A DNA stretch of 64,000 nucleotides from positions 1-64,000 of the forward strand of contig CAMXCT020001780.1 in assembly GCA_947184155.2 (NCBI GenBank), given 5' to 3'. Shown piece by piece: positions 54,386 through 64,000 of the stretch. The notes beneath the pieces were generated by a model. The model worked only from the letters and a program-made list of their open reading frames with translations. It had not been told where the DNA came from and did no database searches. A program made the position numbers and the translations under genes. This stretch comes from Cladocopium goreaui. Lineage: Eukaryota > Sar > Dinophyceae > Suessiales > Symbiodiniaceae. Numbering within the stretch: position 1 is the stretch's first letter; the number at the start of each line of letters is the position of its first letter.

Positions 54386-54489
54386 CTGGTTGGTGGTTTG
54401 GAACATGGCTTTTATTTTCCATAATATACGGGATAATCCTTCCCATTGACGAACTCATATTTTTCAGAGGGGTTGAAACCACCAACCAG
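54386..54489. mobile_element. MITE family A inserted in a family E end
   Basis: CTGGTTGGTGGTTTGGAACA ... GAAACCACCAACCAG with TAAT duplicated on both sides. The left TAAT belongs to GGAGGTTTCCTAAT, the start of a family E element, so A landed inside E. Confidence 0.85.
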
Positions 54490-54513
54490 TAATAGTAATG
54501 TATACTTAATGTG

Positions 54514-54659
54514 TACTTGGTGGTGAACTACCCACGAATCCTTTAGGTAGGTTGTATCATGTTGTATCCCTGGTGATTTCAGTGGGATAAGTAGGGTTAA
54601 TAAAATGAAATAACTAGGGTGAACTAACCTACTTACTAAGTGGGATGAGCCACCAAGTA
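54514..54659. mobile_element. MITE family D copy
   Basis: TACTTGGTGGTGAACTACCC at the left, TGGGATGAGCCACCAAGTA at the right, with GGTGATTTCAGTGGGATAAG and GGTGAACTAACCTACT inside. Confidence 0.75.
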
Positions 54660-54886
54660 GCACTGACATACTTGGTACTATTAACAATTATTAACATCTG
54701 TCAAATTTATCAAACATCAAAGGGTACTGTTCACAGAGTGGGTAATTACTATTAACATTTATCAATGTTAACAGACTGGGTAGTGTCTTGCAGAGAGGAG
54801 TCCTCATTGGCGATGGGGTACTCGTGAGCCGAAATGGGTGCTATTGATAAATCAGTGGACTCCCGGTTAGTACCTGGTTCGTCAAG

Positions 54887-55005
54887 TACCCTCTGGTAAT
54901 GACTAACAGTTTGCGACATAGAAAATGGCCCATAGAAATAGTTGGTTTACCAAACATAAAGATGGTGATTTTCCAGTTCGCTTTTTGTATGTTTACCAGA
55001 GGGTA
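54887..55005. mobile_element. MITE family B copy
   Basis: TACCCTCTGGTAATGACTAA at the left, TATGTTTACCAGAGGGTA at the right; core CCCATAGAAATAGTTGGTTT. Confidence 0.8.
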
Positions 55006-55351
55006 AATGAGATTATAATCCACTGATATTCGATAACCCACTGAAAACTTCCCATCACCGTTGTTCACCAATTACTAAGTCGGATGACCTTTGCTGTTGG
55101 ATGTGGGCGTTGGTTAACTGTATGTTCACACTAGTTATATTCCAGTTATCACATATCTACCAGAAACCCAAGAGTTCTACACTCAGTACCAGCGACATCC
55201 AGTTCTAACTGTTAGGGGCACCACCGAAGGGTCCCATGGTTCCATTGGATTGGTTTGTTGAGACAAAATACAACTGGTTGCTGGTTTGGAACATGGCTGG
55301 AATATTTTCCATAATATATGGGATTTAAGCAACAAAAAATGTGATATATAT

Positions 55352-55460
55352 ATATGATTGGTTGTTTGGAACATGATTTTTTTTCCATATATATATATTG
55401 GGAATAATAACCCCAACTGACTTTAATGTTTTTCAGAGGGGTAGGTCAACCACCAACCAG
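55352..55460. mobile_element. MITE family A, damaged left end
   Basis: GATTGGTTGTTTGGAACATG at the left, GGTCAACCACCAACCAG at the right. An A-like left half (CTGGTTGCTGGTTTGGAACA) lies 80 bp upstream. Confidence 0.65.
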
Positions 55461-55593
55461 AGATGGTTTTGCGGAAGTTCGAGGAAAAATCTATTGGAAT
55501 GGAATGGTTTTGTTGGGAACATCTGGAGTTCTTTTGTTGGAAACTCACATCATTTCAGGGAAAATCGAAGAAGGAAACCCAGTTCTTCCCCAG

Positions 55594-55640
55594 ATATGGC
55601 TTTAAGCCTCGATTTCCGCGCCAATGCTCGGAAGGATTTA
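55594..55640 (+). CDS. protein kinase exon 13 (toward subdomain XI)
   Basis: Acceptor TTCCCCAG|A. Two bases complete a Tyr codon, then MALSLDFRANARKDL. With exon 12 this gives A-C-D-L-Y-M-A-L-S-L-D...R, the ARDLxxxLLxxDPxxR element that holds the conserved subdomain XI Arg. I place a GC donor at 55641; without it the frame reads AQILQAILKGSL to TAG at 55679, which could be an alternative end. Confidence 0.7.
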
Positions 55641-55749
55641 GCCCAAATACTTCAAGCCATTTTGAAAGGGAGTCTATAGAAATCATTGGATCTGGAGGTA
55701 TATACATCCAATATTTTGATGTAAATGAAGGGATTTACTTATAGGACTT

Positions 55750-56945
55750 TGGATAGATGGGGATATAGCCATCAGTCGTTAGTCAGAATAAATCATAACA
55801 CATGGGGAACTATGGGTATGTGTCTATAGAATTGTGCCTAGTTTTATCTTTGATATCCAATGATGATATGTGGGTAGGAAACGTGGGAGGTTGCCCGTAC
55901 TGCGTTTGTGTTTGGTCAATTCCCATCTTCCAGGAACATCCCCTCTATTGACGACCGTAATGAATGTTTCCTAATATGTTTAGTCCGAGACATGGTTCAG
56001 GGGAAGATTCATGTGATTCATGTGACAAAAACCATCCCCAAGTTTGAGGTTCATTATTGGCTCTACTTCTGTTTGGGATAATGGAACGTGACGCCCAAAT
56101 GGTTTTGGTGAATGGTATGGTTTATTATTGGGTTTACCACATTACCACGGAACAACTTCCGTACTTTGCAGGGTCAAACTAGACACTGTATAGTGTATTT
56201 TTTGATTTTGTTCCGGAAGAATCATCCAAATAATGAGCCAGCGGCATCCAGACTATCTGTTTAGACTATCTGCTTGGATGCGCATCCCATTTAGAAAGTG
56301 AACAATAACCATGTTGTATCCCAGTTAGATTAGTTGATTAGTGGTATTCATCGGCAGTTGTATAATATAATATGAACGATGTATGGCTTAGAACCAACTT
56401 ACGAGTACTGGAACCCGCACATATGCCGAACTATAGTGCCCCTCCCCGCATCCTATCTGCTTACTTCAATAATGACATATAATTGAAGTCAAACATTAAA
56501 TGAATTAGATACACATTATATATATACACACTGTATCTATCTATCTATATATATATATATATATTCATACACTGTATGTATGTATATATATATATATATT
56601 GAAAATCCATCATTTCACTCAAACGTGGTTGGAACATCCCCGTGGCCTAAATGGCGGTTTTTCAATTCGAGTCACTCAACGATCCGTCAGAGTTTACCAT
56701 CTGTCAGACAATTCATAGTGTTGATGAATTTCTAGGAGTTATTGTTATGATACCTGGTTGATTAATGTTGATTAATGTTTTTTTGTATGATATGATATGT
56801 ATATATAATTATGTCTATATATATACACGCCATAACTTGTGAATACTTATTGTAGCCAGTATTATTAGATCTTACAACTCCGTGATATGAAATTTATATG
56901 TGAAATTTACATATCGCCCTGGCTTTAACCCACCTCATGGCTTTC
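55750..56945. other. intron or spacer, no exon seen
   Basis: TA microsatellites lie near 56515-56605 and 56790-56825. A half family G element is at 56095-56150. Otherwise featureless. Confidence 0.45.
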
Positions 56946-56950
56946 CGCAG

Positions 56951-57055
56951 GTGCTGAAGAAGCATTGGACCATCCATGGCTTGATCAAGGTCCGGCTTTT
57001 GGAAAAGCTTTGTCCATGTTTTGAGCCGTCACCCGACGGAGTCGCGTCACGGTGA
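56951..57055 (+). CDS. protein kinase last exon (HW motif)
   Basis: Acceptor GCTTTCCGCAG|G, then VLKKHWTIHGLIKVRLLEKL and CPCFEPSPDGVASR to TGA at 57055. V-L-x-x-H-W corresponds to the AL.HPW end of CAMK-type domains, and joins RKDL of exon 13 in phase. The tail after HW has a CPC motif and no visible EF-hand, so this is not obviously a calcium-dependent kinase. Confidence 0.7.
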   Translation: MLKKHWTIHGLIKVRLLEKLCPCFEPSPDGVASR

Positions 57056-57828
57056 TTTCAAGGTCAAAGCTGGAATTTCTGTTGCGAGGATTTTTTTTGG
57101 TTCCGGGTAAACCGGGGTTACCTTCAAATGATGGACCCCAGGGCGGAACCATCTTGCCACTGTCATGGAGTGTGCGCCGTGTCGCCTTTTCCACTGTGCA
57201 ACTGGGGTTTGTTTGGCATGACTGCAAGGCCAGATGTGTTGAAATAAGAGTCTGATGAGACTATCTCAACGTCACCAATAACAAATAGATCGCTTTTGGT
57301 CTGAAATTCGACCTCTGAGTTGCCGCTAATCAAACATGGCATTTTTGATCGGAACATTTTCTATCAATGAGGAATCTTCCAGCAAACCATGTTTGATTAC
57401 CGCAGGGTGATGGGTGATATGCATGTAGATTGTTTTGTTGCCACACTGAAAGAAAATTTCTGCAGACCCTGTCAGACTGGATCCCATCACAGCTTGACAT
57501 TTCTCTCGCGCTCTCGCACTGGTTGGTGGTATTTTCAACATGAGTATGTCTCAGGATTATTTGAACTTGGATTCACTGGATCTATCTTCGCAAATATTTC
57601 AAAACTGTGTAAAATACTTGAAATGCATTGAAACTAACGATTCAATTAAATCCTAGAGTAGGGTTTGGGTTTAAGCATGGAGCCGGATTTTCAGCAGCAA
57701 CAATGGGATATATGTATATATAGATATTACAAACAGAAATGTTTTGTTTTATTGAATTAGAATCCTTGAGTCATCCTAATAACTGGGTCCATTGATACCC
57801 CATACTTGAGCCAAAGCCTTAGCCACAT

Positions 57829-57946
57829 TGAGGTTTCCTAAAATGGAGGTAAACCAGTCGTCACCACGGCTTTCAATACTAAGTCATGGTTTAATGACTT
57901 GGATGACTTGGATGATTTGGGGGTAGCCCTATTTTAGGAAAGCCCC
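57829..57946. mobile_element. MITE family E copy
   Basis: TTGAGGTTTCCTAAAATGGA at the left, TATTTTAGGAAAGCCCC at the right; GATGACTTGGATGATTTGGG inside. A GT dinucleotide tract follows. Confidence 0.6.
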
Positions 57947-57987
57947 AAAGGTGTGTGTGTGTGTGTGACAAATAGTTTCAATCAAAA

Positions 57988-58087
57988 TCAATGGGAATTT
58001 CAGGACCCTAAAATGGAGGTACCGTACCTTTTAAAGCCATGCGGTATGTTCCTCCGGTCCAATAAATCGGTACCTGAAATGGCCAGT
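57988..58087. mobile_element. MITE family C, short copy
   Basis: TCAATGGGAATTTCAGGACC at the left, GGTACCTGAAATGGCCAGTG at the right; core deleted to about 60 bp. Confidence 0.65.
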
Positions 58088-58189
58088 GTTTTCGCTATGG
58101 AACATCCGTGTTTTCTAATAGGTAACTCATGGTCAGTAATACAGTAATCGTGTTTTATCATCTACAAATGGCCCAATTTCGATAGCTAT

Positions 58190-58296
58190 GTCCACAGTTA
58201 TGGCGCTTAACAGGTTTGTAAAGGGGCTTATAATGATGTACAATTTTACTTATCGGAGTTATTTCATTCCATTTGTAACTGTTAGCTGGGCCATGA
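58190..58296. mobile_element. MITE family F2 copy
   Basis: CAGTTATGGCGCTTAACAG and CTGTTAGCTGGGCCATGACTG ends. A lone family A right end (CACCACCAACCAG) follows at 58300. Confidence 0.65.
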
Positions 58297-58749
58297 CTGC
58301 ACCACCAACCAGAAGTTTTTTTTGCTGGACCTGTGACCAAAGTTATGGCCGCACCGCCGGTTCTTAGTCGGATGCCTTCCTGGGAATCCACGGTTCGGTT
58401 CGAGAAAGAATGTTGGTTCATAGCTCTTTCCATAGCTTTTTGTTAGTTTACCAGAGGGTATAACCATCAGTCTCCAATGTTGGTGAGGTCATTGAGTTGG
58501 GAGATCCTCCAGGGACTTGGAGACTAGACAAGCTGTACTCGTCGCTGCTGCTGCTGCTGCTGCCAACAATAATATAGAGCCTGCCTCATATATATATATA
58601 TATACATACATATGTATATACATCTGTAAATATTTATGTATATATATATACACATGTATATATATATATATACGTATCTATACATATATATATGTATGTA
58701 CATGTATACATATATACACTATATCTATATTTTCAACTTTGTCTGAAAA

Positions 58750-58879
58750 TGCTCAGTATACTCCCATAATGATGAACCGGTGGAAAAATGGGGCGCCCTA
58801 TTGGCAAAGCCATGTTGACTTGTTGGCCTCCAGTTTTGGCAATGGCAAATCCCCTTTAGGAAAGTCATCATCGAATTAA
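58750..58879 (+). CDS. possible exon, unknown protein
   Basis: The plus frame reads ENAQYTPIMMNRWKNGAPYW and QSHVDLLASSFGNGKSPLGK to TAA at 58879. It lies downstream of the kinase; no family recognised. Confidence 0.35.
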
Positions 58880-59646
58880 TTTTTAGAGGATTTTCCAGCT
58901 AGCCATGTAAACGATGGCGAGGGTATCTTTAGCAAAAAAACTTATGCGGCGAGGATTTGGATATTCCCAGAACTGGTTGGAACCAGCCCGCTGAGTTGCA
59001 ATTGTGAGCGGAGAACACCCTACTTACGCCACTGGGATAGGCCACCAAGTAGACATGTTGCTGCTTCACCATCCCTTGGTTCAACCTCGCAAGATTGTCC
59101 CTGCAAACATCAGAAATTAATGGCAAAACAACTGAGATAATTATGTGCTATTGTTTGAAACGTTTTCAGATATTTCAGTTATTTTCCTTGGAAACCTTGA
59201 TTAGCTGATCTTCCTTGCTTTGAAACGTTTTCATTAATTAGCCGCCCCCAAAAAAGCAGCTGGGAAGTTGGTTTTTGTATCCGGTCATGGAACGGGTTTC
59301 ATCAGCATTCAGTAAACCACAGCTGTTCACATGAAGGATTTCCAGAGCGGCAAAGTGCTGAACGGAGATCTTCTGAAAATGACAATCACCAAACACCAAA
59401 AGTGACTTGTGATGATGGTTTCGATACACGAACCATTATATCCCCAGGACATCCTTGTCTCTGTTGATTAAATTCCCCCTGTTGATACATAAATAGCAAA
59501 GATCTTCTATCTGCTGGTTTTGGTGTTTGTCTCCTGCACCCTTGTGCCCTGCAGCTGCAAGTCGGTTAGTAGAGATGGAGGTGTTTTAATCCATGGTGGA
59601 ATAGTACTCTGTTGTATAAAATCCCATTACTCTCAGGCCAAACATG

Positions 59647-59673
59647 GTAGTAGTAGTAGTAGTAGTAGTAGTG
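59647..59673. repeat. (GTA)n microsatellite
   Basis: Nine GTA units. Confidence 0.95.
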
Positions 59674-59867
59674 GAAAATCCACTGCTTACAAATGATCGT
59701 CCCATTAAACTGGGGTTTATGGTGATGTTGATTATACTTCGATGGGCAATAGCATACTTACGTGGGCAACAAACCAACTAATTATCTACCAGGGGTCACC
59801 ATTATCGTATGAGTTGGTTGAAGGAAGAGTTTGGATCAGATCATGACTTTTATCATTCAATAGATGA

Positions 59868-59967
59868 CTGGTTGGTGGTTTGGAACATGTTTATTTTTCC
59901 ATAATATATGGGATAATCCTTCCCATTGACTATCATATTTTTCAAGATGGTTAAAACCACCAACCAG
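59868..59967. mobile_element. MITE family A copy
   Basis: CTGGTTGGTGGTTTGGAACA ... AAAACCACCAACCAG. The flanks (ATGA, TATA) do not match. Confidence 0.75.
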
Positions 59968-59993
59968 TATATTATTTGCCTTCATGAAATTCA

Positions 59994-60137
59994 GGAATCA
60001 CAGAACTTAGTGTGCGCCGAAATCAGCAAAACCACCCTTGTAGAGTTTTTTGCAAAACGGGGAGGGTTTCCCTGCAGATGTTCCATGGTTTTCCCTTCGA
60101 CCATTGCATTGAACAAATTAAAAAAGTTGAGGTGAAC
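59994..60137 (+). CDS. possible exon, unknown protein
   Basis: After GAAATTCAG|G the frame reads ESQNLVCAEISKTTLVEFFA and KRGGFPCRCSMVFPSTIALN to TGA near 60135. A possible second exon (60132-60228, ELAAQADMRRNGAVMEFSKY then ASDAMSLSRDRY) ends at a GTAGCG donor. Confidence 0.35.
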
Positions 60138-60280
60138 TAGCCGCACAAGCGGACATGCGACGCAACGGTGCGGTAATGGAGTTCTCGAAGTACGCCTCGG
60201 ATGCTATGTCGTTGTCAAGAGATCGATATGTAGCGCCAAAACACAATTTTACAATTTATACATATATGCCTACATACATA

Positions 60281-60388
60281 TGGAGGTTCCCAATAATGGG
60301 GGTGCCCCAAAGTCATCCAAGTCATAAGACCATTTTAGAATTGAAACCTATGGTGACTTGGGGATCCTTCATGTTACGTAAAACCCCG
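60281..60388. mobile_element. MITE family E copy
   Basis: TGGAGGTTCCCAATAATGGG at the left and TACGTAAAACCCC at the right; AAGTCATCCAAGTCATAAGA inside. Confidence 0.6.
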
Positions 60389-60484
60389 ATTGATATTGGG
60401 CAGTTGATTGCTTGGACGGGAGATGTAGCCACCCAATTATAGACTTGTGGGGCTTAGCATCAGATAGGAAAATAACATGTTGAG

Positions 60485-60605
60485 TACTTGGTGGCTCATC
60501 CCACTTACTAAGTAGTTATACCCCTGGTTACAAGTGGGATAAGTAGGTTATCCACTTACAAGCAGGGTTACAACCTACTGACTAAGTGGGATGAGCCACC
60601 AAGTA
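60485..60605. mobile_element. MITE family D, best copy
   Basis: TACTTGGTGGCTCATCCCAC with TTACTAAGTAG at the left; the complement CTGACTAAGTGGGATGAGCC with ACCAAGTA at the right. TA borders both ends, which could be a TA target duplication. Confidence 0.8.
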
Positions 60606-60832
60606 TATGGATTTTGGATGCTTTGGGGTTTTACCATTGACATATATCATATATCATATGCATTCATGTCGGAAACTCCTATATTTGGGAAAAACACAAT
60701 ATGTTCCTGTCTTTTTAAATCAATCCATTGTCATATTTATTATTCGTCGGCTTCAGTCAGCTCTATCACTGTTATGCTGAAATCCCGTTTTTTGCTCAAT
60801 TCCACTCTTTAATGGTTTAAATCCACCGTTTT

Positions 60833-60965
60833 TCTGGATGAATTATAAATGACCTCACGTCGTGACGTCACTGAAAGCATGCTTAAAATTCGGAATCATC
60901 CTCAATGGCCCTATTTCAGCTATGTTCAGGTTAGTGAATTACTAGAATTCAGCCAGATATATCCC
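60833..60965. mobile_element. MITE family K, diverged copy
   Basis: CTGGATGAATTATAAATGAC at the left and GGTTAGTGAATTACTAGAAT with TCAGCCAG at the right. It matches 1406-1516, so the ATG-started frame here (MTSRRDVTES...) is not a gene. Confidence 0.6.
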
Positions 60966-61048
60966 ATTATAATCCATTATACATTAACCCCCATGAAATC
61001 CCATGAAATTCCATTAAAACCCATTAAGTATCGATCATAGCCAGATTT

Positions 61049-61201
61049 TTGGTGAGCTGGCAATTTCGTCGTCCATCCGAAGCAGGCTATAGGATCCGTC
61101 GTGAGACGTATCTGTTTTACAGGCTCTACCGTAGCCGGCACAGTTGGCTGGGGCAGCTTGCTGGAAAAATGTTCAAAGCAAATTGGTTTACATTTCATTG
61201 A
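61049..61201 (+). CDS. probable terminal exon, unknown protein
   Basis: The plus frame reads VSWQFRRPSEAGYRIRRETY, LFYRLYRSRHSWLGQLAGKM and FKANWFTFH to TGA at 61201. It is highly basic and aromatic with coding-like codon use; the acceptor upstream is not clear. The minus ORF over it is a shadow. No family recognised. Confidence 0.45.
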   Translation: MVSWQFRRPSEAGYRIRRETYLFYRLYRSRHSWLGQLAGKMFKANWFTFH

Positions 61202-61653
61202 AGAAATGCTTTACCTGGAAATATTGGTTTAGCTAGATTTTTTCAATAGCAAGAGGACAATCTAATTTCGGAATAGTTTTTGAGTCATCAGTTTTTTGTC
61301 GATTACTGGTGCACGTGATGCTACCTTTGAAGCAGGGAGTTTTGACCATGGTTTTGAGCAGGGAGGAATCGCATTTTTCTGATGTGGTATGTCAGTCCCT
61401 TGAGATTAGCTTAGAATGGGCAGTTAGTACGGTAGACTATATGCCATCTATATCAGTCAGAACAGGGTTATACTATGTTATACTCCCGAATGGATATAGT
61501 CTACCGATGGATATAGTCTCTAGTCGAATGGATATAGTCAACATATCTATATCATCAAACATCAACTCTCAAACCGAATGGATGGTAATGTGTGCTTCGC
61601 AGATATGCTGCAGTGGATGGACAGATTCTCAGAGCATGGAACTGCCAGAAGTC

Positions 61654-61790
61654 TACCCTCTGGTAACAAAAAGATTACCCGGCCTGGTAAACATACAAAA
61701 AACGAAATGGAAAATCACCATGCTATTAATGGGAAAACTCACTATAAATATGGCCATTTTCAATAGCTATTTTGACATAGCCAGAGGGTA
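61654..61790. mobile_element. MITE family B copy with insertion
   Basis: TACCCTCTGGTAACAAAAAG at the left, GACATAGCCAGAGGGTA at the right. A second TTACCCGGCCTGGTAAAC start lies inside, as in the copy at 2411, suggesting overlap of two left ends. Confidence 0.7.
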
Positions 61791-62100
61791 ATGGGATGTA
61801 ATGTGTATATCCTCTATGATTGATTGATATGAAATGGACCAGAATGGTCGGCCGTGCTAACCATGATTTCAAGGCAGGAGTCACCACTCCAAAAAAAAAC
61901 AGGAGGCATAGTTTCCTAAAATATGGGGTACCCTACAATTTATGGCCGTGCTGGTTGTTTCAATGCTATTTCTGTGTCTTTGTGATGAAATAAGGGGTAG
62001 TCTTGAAGAAAAATCCATATACACCACTGTATAGTACCTTGACTGATCATCTTAGGATCAGTGAAAACTTTTGAGTCGGAAGTTTTCATGCGAGAAGGCC

Positions 62101-62430
62101 CTACAAATGGCTTAGTGCGTTCCTTTTTGTTGGTAAATGTTCCATACATAGTGCAGCACTGCCCGTGTCTGTTTCTTCGTCGAATCCCCAGCTGTAGCAT
62201 TGGATAAGAGTCGTGACATCCCCAAAGAGGAAACGGTGACAAAAAATCTGCCAGTTGCCCCTTGCCCCAAGTCTCCGTGCCTTTTTTGATGCGGTAGGGC
62301 GTTGAAGAAGTTCCTGGATATCTAGCTTTGAGAGGGCCAGTCTGAATGAATCCAGGAACAGCCCGTGCCGCGCACCATTGCAACGGTGCTGCGGCACTGG
62401 GAGTGGCCGGCAGCTTTGGGCGAGTGAAGT
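62101..62430 (-). CDS. minus-strand terminal exon, unknown protein
   Basis: A minus frame of 124 codons (to 62475) ends in a stop at 62101. From about 62430 it reads QSCRPLPVPQHRCNGARHGL, FLDSFRLALSKLDIQELLQR and later YSWGFDEETDTGSAALCMEH. Codon use is coding-like. It is oriented against most genes in the window. Family not recognised. Confidence 0.5.
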   Translation of the reverse strand, partial: TSLAQSCRPLPVPQHRCNGARHGLFLDSFRLALSKLDIQELLQRPTASKKARRLGARGNWQIFCHRFLFGDVTTLIQCYSWGFDEETDTGSAALCMEHLPTKRNALSHL

Positions 62431-62479
62431 AAAGGAGTATAGTTGAAGAATTGAAAGTAAAAAAAAGAAAAGCAAAGCT

Positions 62480-62527
62480 CAATAATGATAATGATGATAA
62501 TAACGATAATGATAATGATAATAATAG
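62480..62527. repeat. AATGAT microsatellite
   Basis: ATAATGATAATGATGATAAT repeats. Confidence 0.9.
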
Positions 62528-62529
62528 TA

Positions 62530-64000
62530 TACCGTATACCCCAAAATATATGCAGTTCAATCATGAATAGGAAAGCTCATGTCTCATGTCTTTGATATTG
62601 TTGTGACATGTGTGTTTTTTGAGGTACAAAAAAGCACATGGTTTCCTATATATAGATGTGTCCATTAAATCATTCCACCAATTGCCAATGTTTCCAATAG
62701 CCATGAGCCAGGACGGCCAGGCCAACAGTTTTGTCATGTTTTCGGGGTGTATTGGTCTAGTTTTCTCGATCCAGGAGGGCTAACATTCTGAAACTCTTTT
62801 TTTTAATGGGGATGGGTCAAAACCTATTACAACTTACAACCATATTTGGGGGAACCATCCATTAACCAGCTATTTTAGGGTACCTAGGGTACCAGGGTTT
62901 TGACTCATAACCTAAATGATGATCAAAATTCTATCCACATTGACATGACATTCCAAGTTCTGCTGTAAAACAGAAACCATTGGGTGGCTCCCTAAATGGT
63001 GATAACCCAAATCATCCCGCATGAAATGGGATTGAAAAGCCCACCATTGTCTATCTTGAGGGAAATATCAACCAACCAGACAAGAACACATCTCAAAGAT
63101 TTTGGTGGTTTGAAACCGATATTTGTGATGGCTACCCTTTGCTCATTTAACATAGCTATGGAACATTGCCGATTCATAGATGATTTATTCAAAAGTCTCA
63201 CAGTTTGCTATGCTCATATCTTAGATGGTAAAAATCAGGATTCCTATAAACATTGTGATATTCCATAGCTACGTTAAACAACCACATGGTAGATTATACT
63301 ACTGTACCTTGGGGAAACCCAGTAGATGCTGAGCTAAGGGACAGTCCCAGAAGCGAACATTCGCCGCAGCTATTCTCTTCGATCCACAAGTCGCAGGACG
63401 ATAAAATTTGCTGAAGTGGTTCATTCCCAGCCAATTGAAATGGGAATAAGAAACTAATAATTGGATATCTATATCAAGGGAAGTAATGTTCCACAATATA
63501 TGTATGGTTTCCATAATCCTATCATATCCTATCTATATAATATAAAATTCCCAACCATTTGAATGGGTAGGGGGCATTCCTGGATAGTTGTTTGTTATAC
63601 ATGGTAAACAGACCGCCAACCAGTCGAAGATATTTTTTCTTGCGGGCTACCAAAGATTGACCATGAGTGTTTGGAGATTGGTTCACATGAGAAAAATGTG
63701 GTTCGTCACGTGATGTAGTATCCATATAAAGCATAGAAGATGCAAAAGATAGAACATCTTCTATGTTTTATATTCATACATCTTCTATGTTTCTTTTTTA
63801 ACAAAATAAGTATGCAAAAGATACATATCTATATAACTGCTTCTTCATCGGGGGGAGTTATGAACCAGGAGTTGGTAGCTGGGGCTATCCCACGAGAGTA
63901 TCCCATGATTTATAGGGTTTCATAGTTACCACTATACGGGGATTTCCAGACATGGCAGATCCCCAAAATGGTTGGTTTATAATGGAACATCCTATCAAGA
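62530..64000. other. MITE-fragment-rich spacer
   Basis: A diverged family B-like element spans about 63133-63290 (CTACCCTTTGCTCATTTAAC to ACAACCACATGGTAG). A third, partial copy of the 28.1/31.45-kb segment (TTTTTTCTTGCGGGCTACCA) lies near 63628-63675. No exon was recognised. Confidence 0.4.

Noticed and set aside
55594-55679. TAG at 55679 as the kinase stop
   Set aside because: Possible, but the HW-containing exon at 56951 joins in phase and supplies the expected domain end, so I treat the TAG as intronic. Kept as an alternative.
57806-57835. CTTGAGCCAAA..TTAGCCAC resembling the complement of the dinoflagellate spliced leader
   Set aside because: Only the first 11 bases agree; the remainder does not match, and the site is inside a MITE flank.
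60849-61040. ATG-started ORF reading MTSRRDVTESMLKIRNHPQW as a possible exon
   Set aside because: The sequence matches a repeat at 1406-1516 with inverted ends, so it is MITE family K.

Overview
The window is eukaryotic nuclear DNA, most likely from a dinoflagellate (Symbiodiniaceae-like). No bacterial-type operons are present. Coding sequence is broken into very short exons. The exons I could join with an unbroken reading frame use GT, GC and GA 5' splice sites, and nearly all acceptors are AG followed by G, a pattern known from dinoflagellates. Most exons lie on the plus strand, and one short exon has a CCCH-like zinc-finger spacing. The assignment is an inference from these traits; no marker gene settles the species. 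A 100-base N gap lies at 24972-25071.

Layout: (1) 1-4.3 kb is AT-rich sequence with microsatellites, four MITE copies and one possible exon. (2) 4.4-22.27 kb is an island where I found none of the window's MITE families. It is T-rich on the plus strand and holds exon pieces, two intronless ORFs of 186 and 199 codons sharing an EYLGW motif, a 127-bp satellite (9.04-10.68 kb), CAAA-type microsatellites, 283-bp and 73-bp tandem repeats, and the 3' end of an unrecognised gene whose seven exons join in phase to a TAA at 22266. (3) 22.3-25 kb is MITE-bearing spacer plus the gap. (4) 25.4-27.95 kb is a block of 300-bp and 324-bp tandem arrays and a 16-bp pyrimidine minisatellite. (5) 28-64 kb is crowded with short terminal-inverted-repeat elements of at least eight families, several nested.

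The main result is in region 5. Scattered between the MITEs, in order and on one strand from about 31.28 to 57.06 kb, are 14 exons of 34-105 nt that together spell a Ser/Thr protein kinase domain: the alpha-C helix glutamate region, the hinge, subdomain VIa, the catalytic loop HRDIKLEN, an IDFDT motif where DFG is usual, the GTDQYIAPEAYE activation-segment end, the SDLFAVG helix, an LYxELxxGxxP segment, and a C-terminal HW motif. Roughly 800 nt of coding sequence is spread over 25.8 kb. The glycine-rich loop and the ATP-binding lysine were not found, so the gene probably begins upstream. A CCCH-like zinc-finger exon at 29.1 kb and a CxxC exon at 30.8 kb are possible upstream parts.

Within the kinase introns lie further coding-looking islands on both strands that the kinase does not need: a frame-broken C2H2/C2HC zinc-finger remnant, a Cys/His-rich ORF, a 51.4-kb ORF bordered by TTTCGCGAAA palindromes, and others. 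These could be nested genes, trapped exons or retroelement remains. All calls rest on reading the sequence; nothing was searched against a database.
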